A stretch of DNA of 6,112 bases. It comes from an uncultured Amaricoccus sp. GTDB taxonomy: Bacteria; Pseudomonadota; Alphaproteobacteria; Rhodobacterales; Rhodobacteraceae. Shown here piece after piece: positions 6,108 through 6,112 of the stretch; position 1 is the stretch's first letter, and every line of letters begins with the position of its first letter. The translations under genes and the position numbers were made by a program. The stretch covers positions 1 to 6,112 of the forward strand of contig NZ_CALLYO010000305.1 of NCBI RefSeq assembly GCF_937858865.1, read 5' to 3'. The notes under the pieces are model-generated. The model had not been told where the DNA came from and ran no database searches. It saw only the letters and a program-made list of their open reading frames with translations.

Positions 6108-6112
6108 CGGCG

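Overview
The window is GC-rich, compactly packed DNA from an alphaproteobacterium, most likely of the Rhodobacteraceae type. The clues are the strong GC bias at third codon positions, the DNA polymerase IV with an N-terminal Cys4 finger, the zinc-free form of ribosomal protein L36, and a small RNA resembling the alphaproteobacterial ar8/MmgR family. The species cannot be read from the sequence.

Layout: positions 55-3269 hold a four-gene polar amino acid ABC transporter on the minus strand, transcribed right to left in the order ATPase (hisP-like, 2457-3269), periplasmic binding protein (HisJ/LAO-like, 1467-2228), permease (hisQ-like, 753-1427), permease (hisM-like, 55-750). A 228-bp gap between the ATPase and the binding-protein gene carries an AT-rich block and a perfect 18-bp palindrome, so the binding-protein/permease part may have its own control. 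Conserved pocket residues favour a basic amino acid or histidine as substrate. At 3270-3383 a short divergent spacer separates the transporter from dinB (3384-4646, plus strand), the Y-family translesion polymerase Pol IV, which ends in a probable intrinsic terminator overlapping its stop codon.

Between dinB and the next gene (4647-4836) lies what I judge the most interesting element: a self-contained small RNA unit of about 79 nt with its own promoter, two short hairpins, a single-stranded UUUCCUCCCU anti-Shine-Dalgarno-like stretch and a strong terminator. Its last U residues stop one base short of the stop codon of a convergent gene for an N-formylglutamate amidohydrolase family enzyme (4837-5697, minus strand).

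The right end carries translation genes on the plus strand: a promoter, tRNA-Val(GAC) with encoded CCA (5837-5911), a small stem-loop, and rpmJ for ribosomal protein L36 (5982-6107), probably transcribed together. No mobile element, CRISPR array or prophage is visible, and no gene-free stretch exceeds 300 bases. Apart from the small RNA and the unexplained palindrome, this is ordinary core chromosome.
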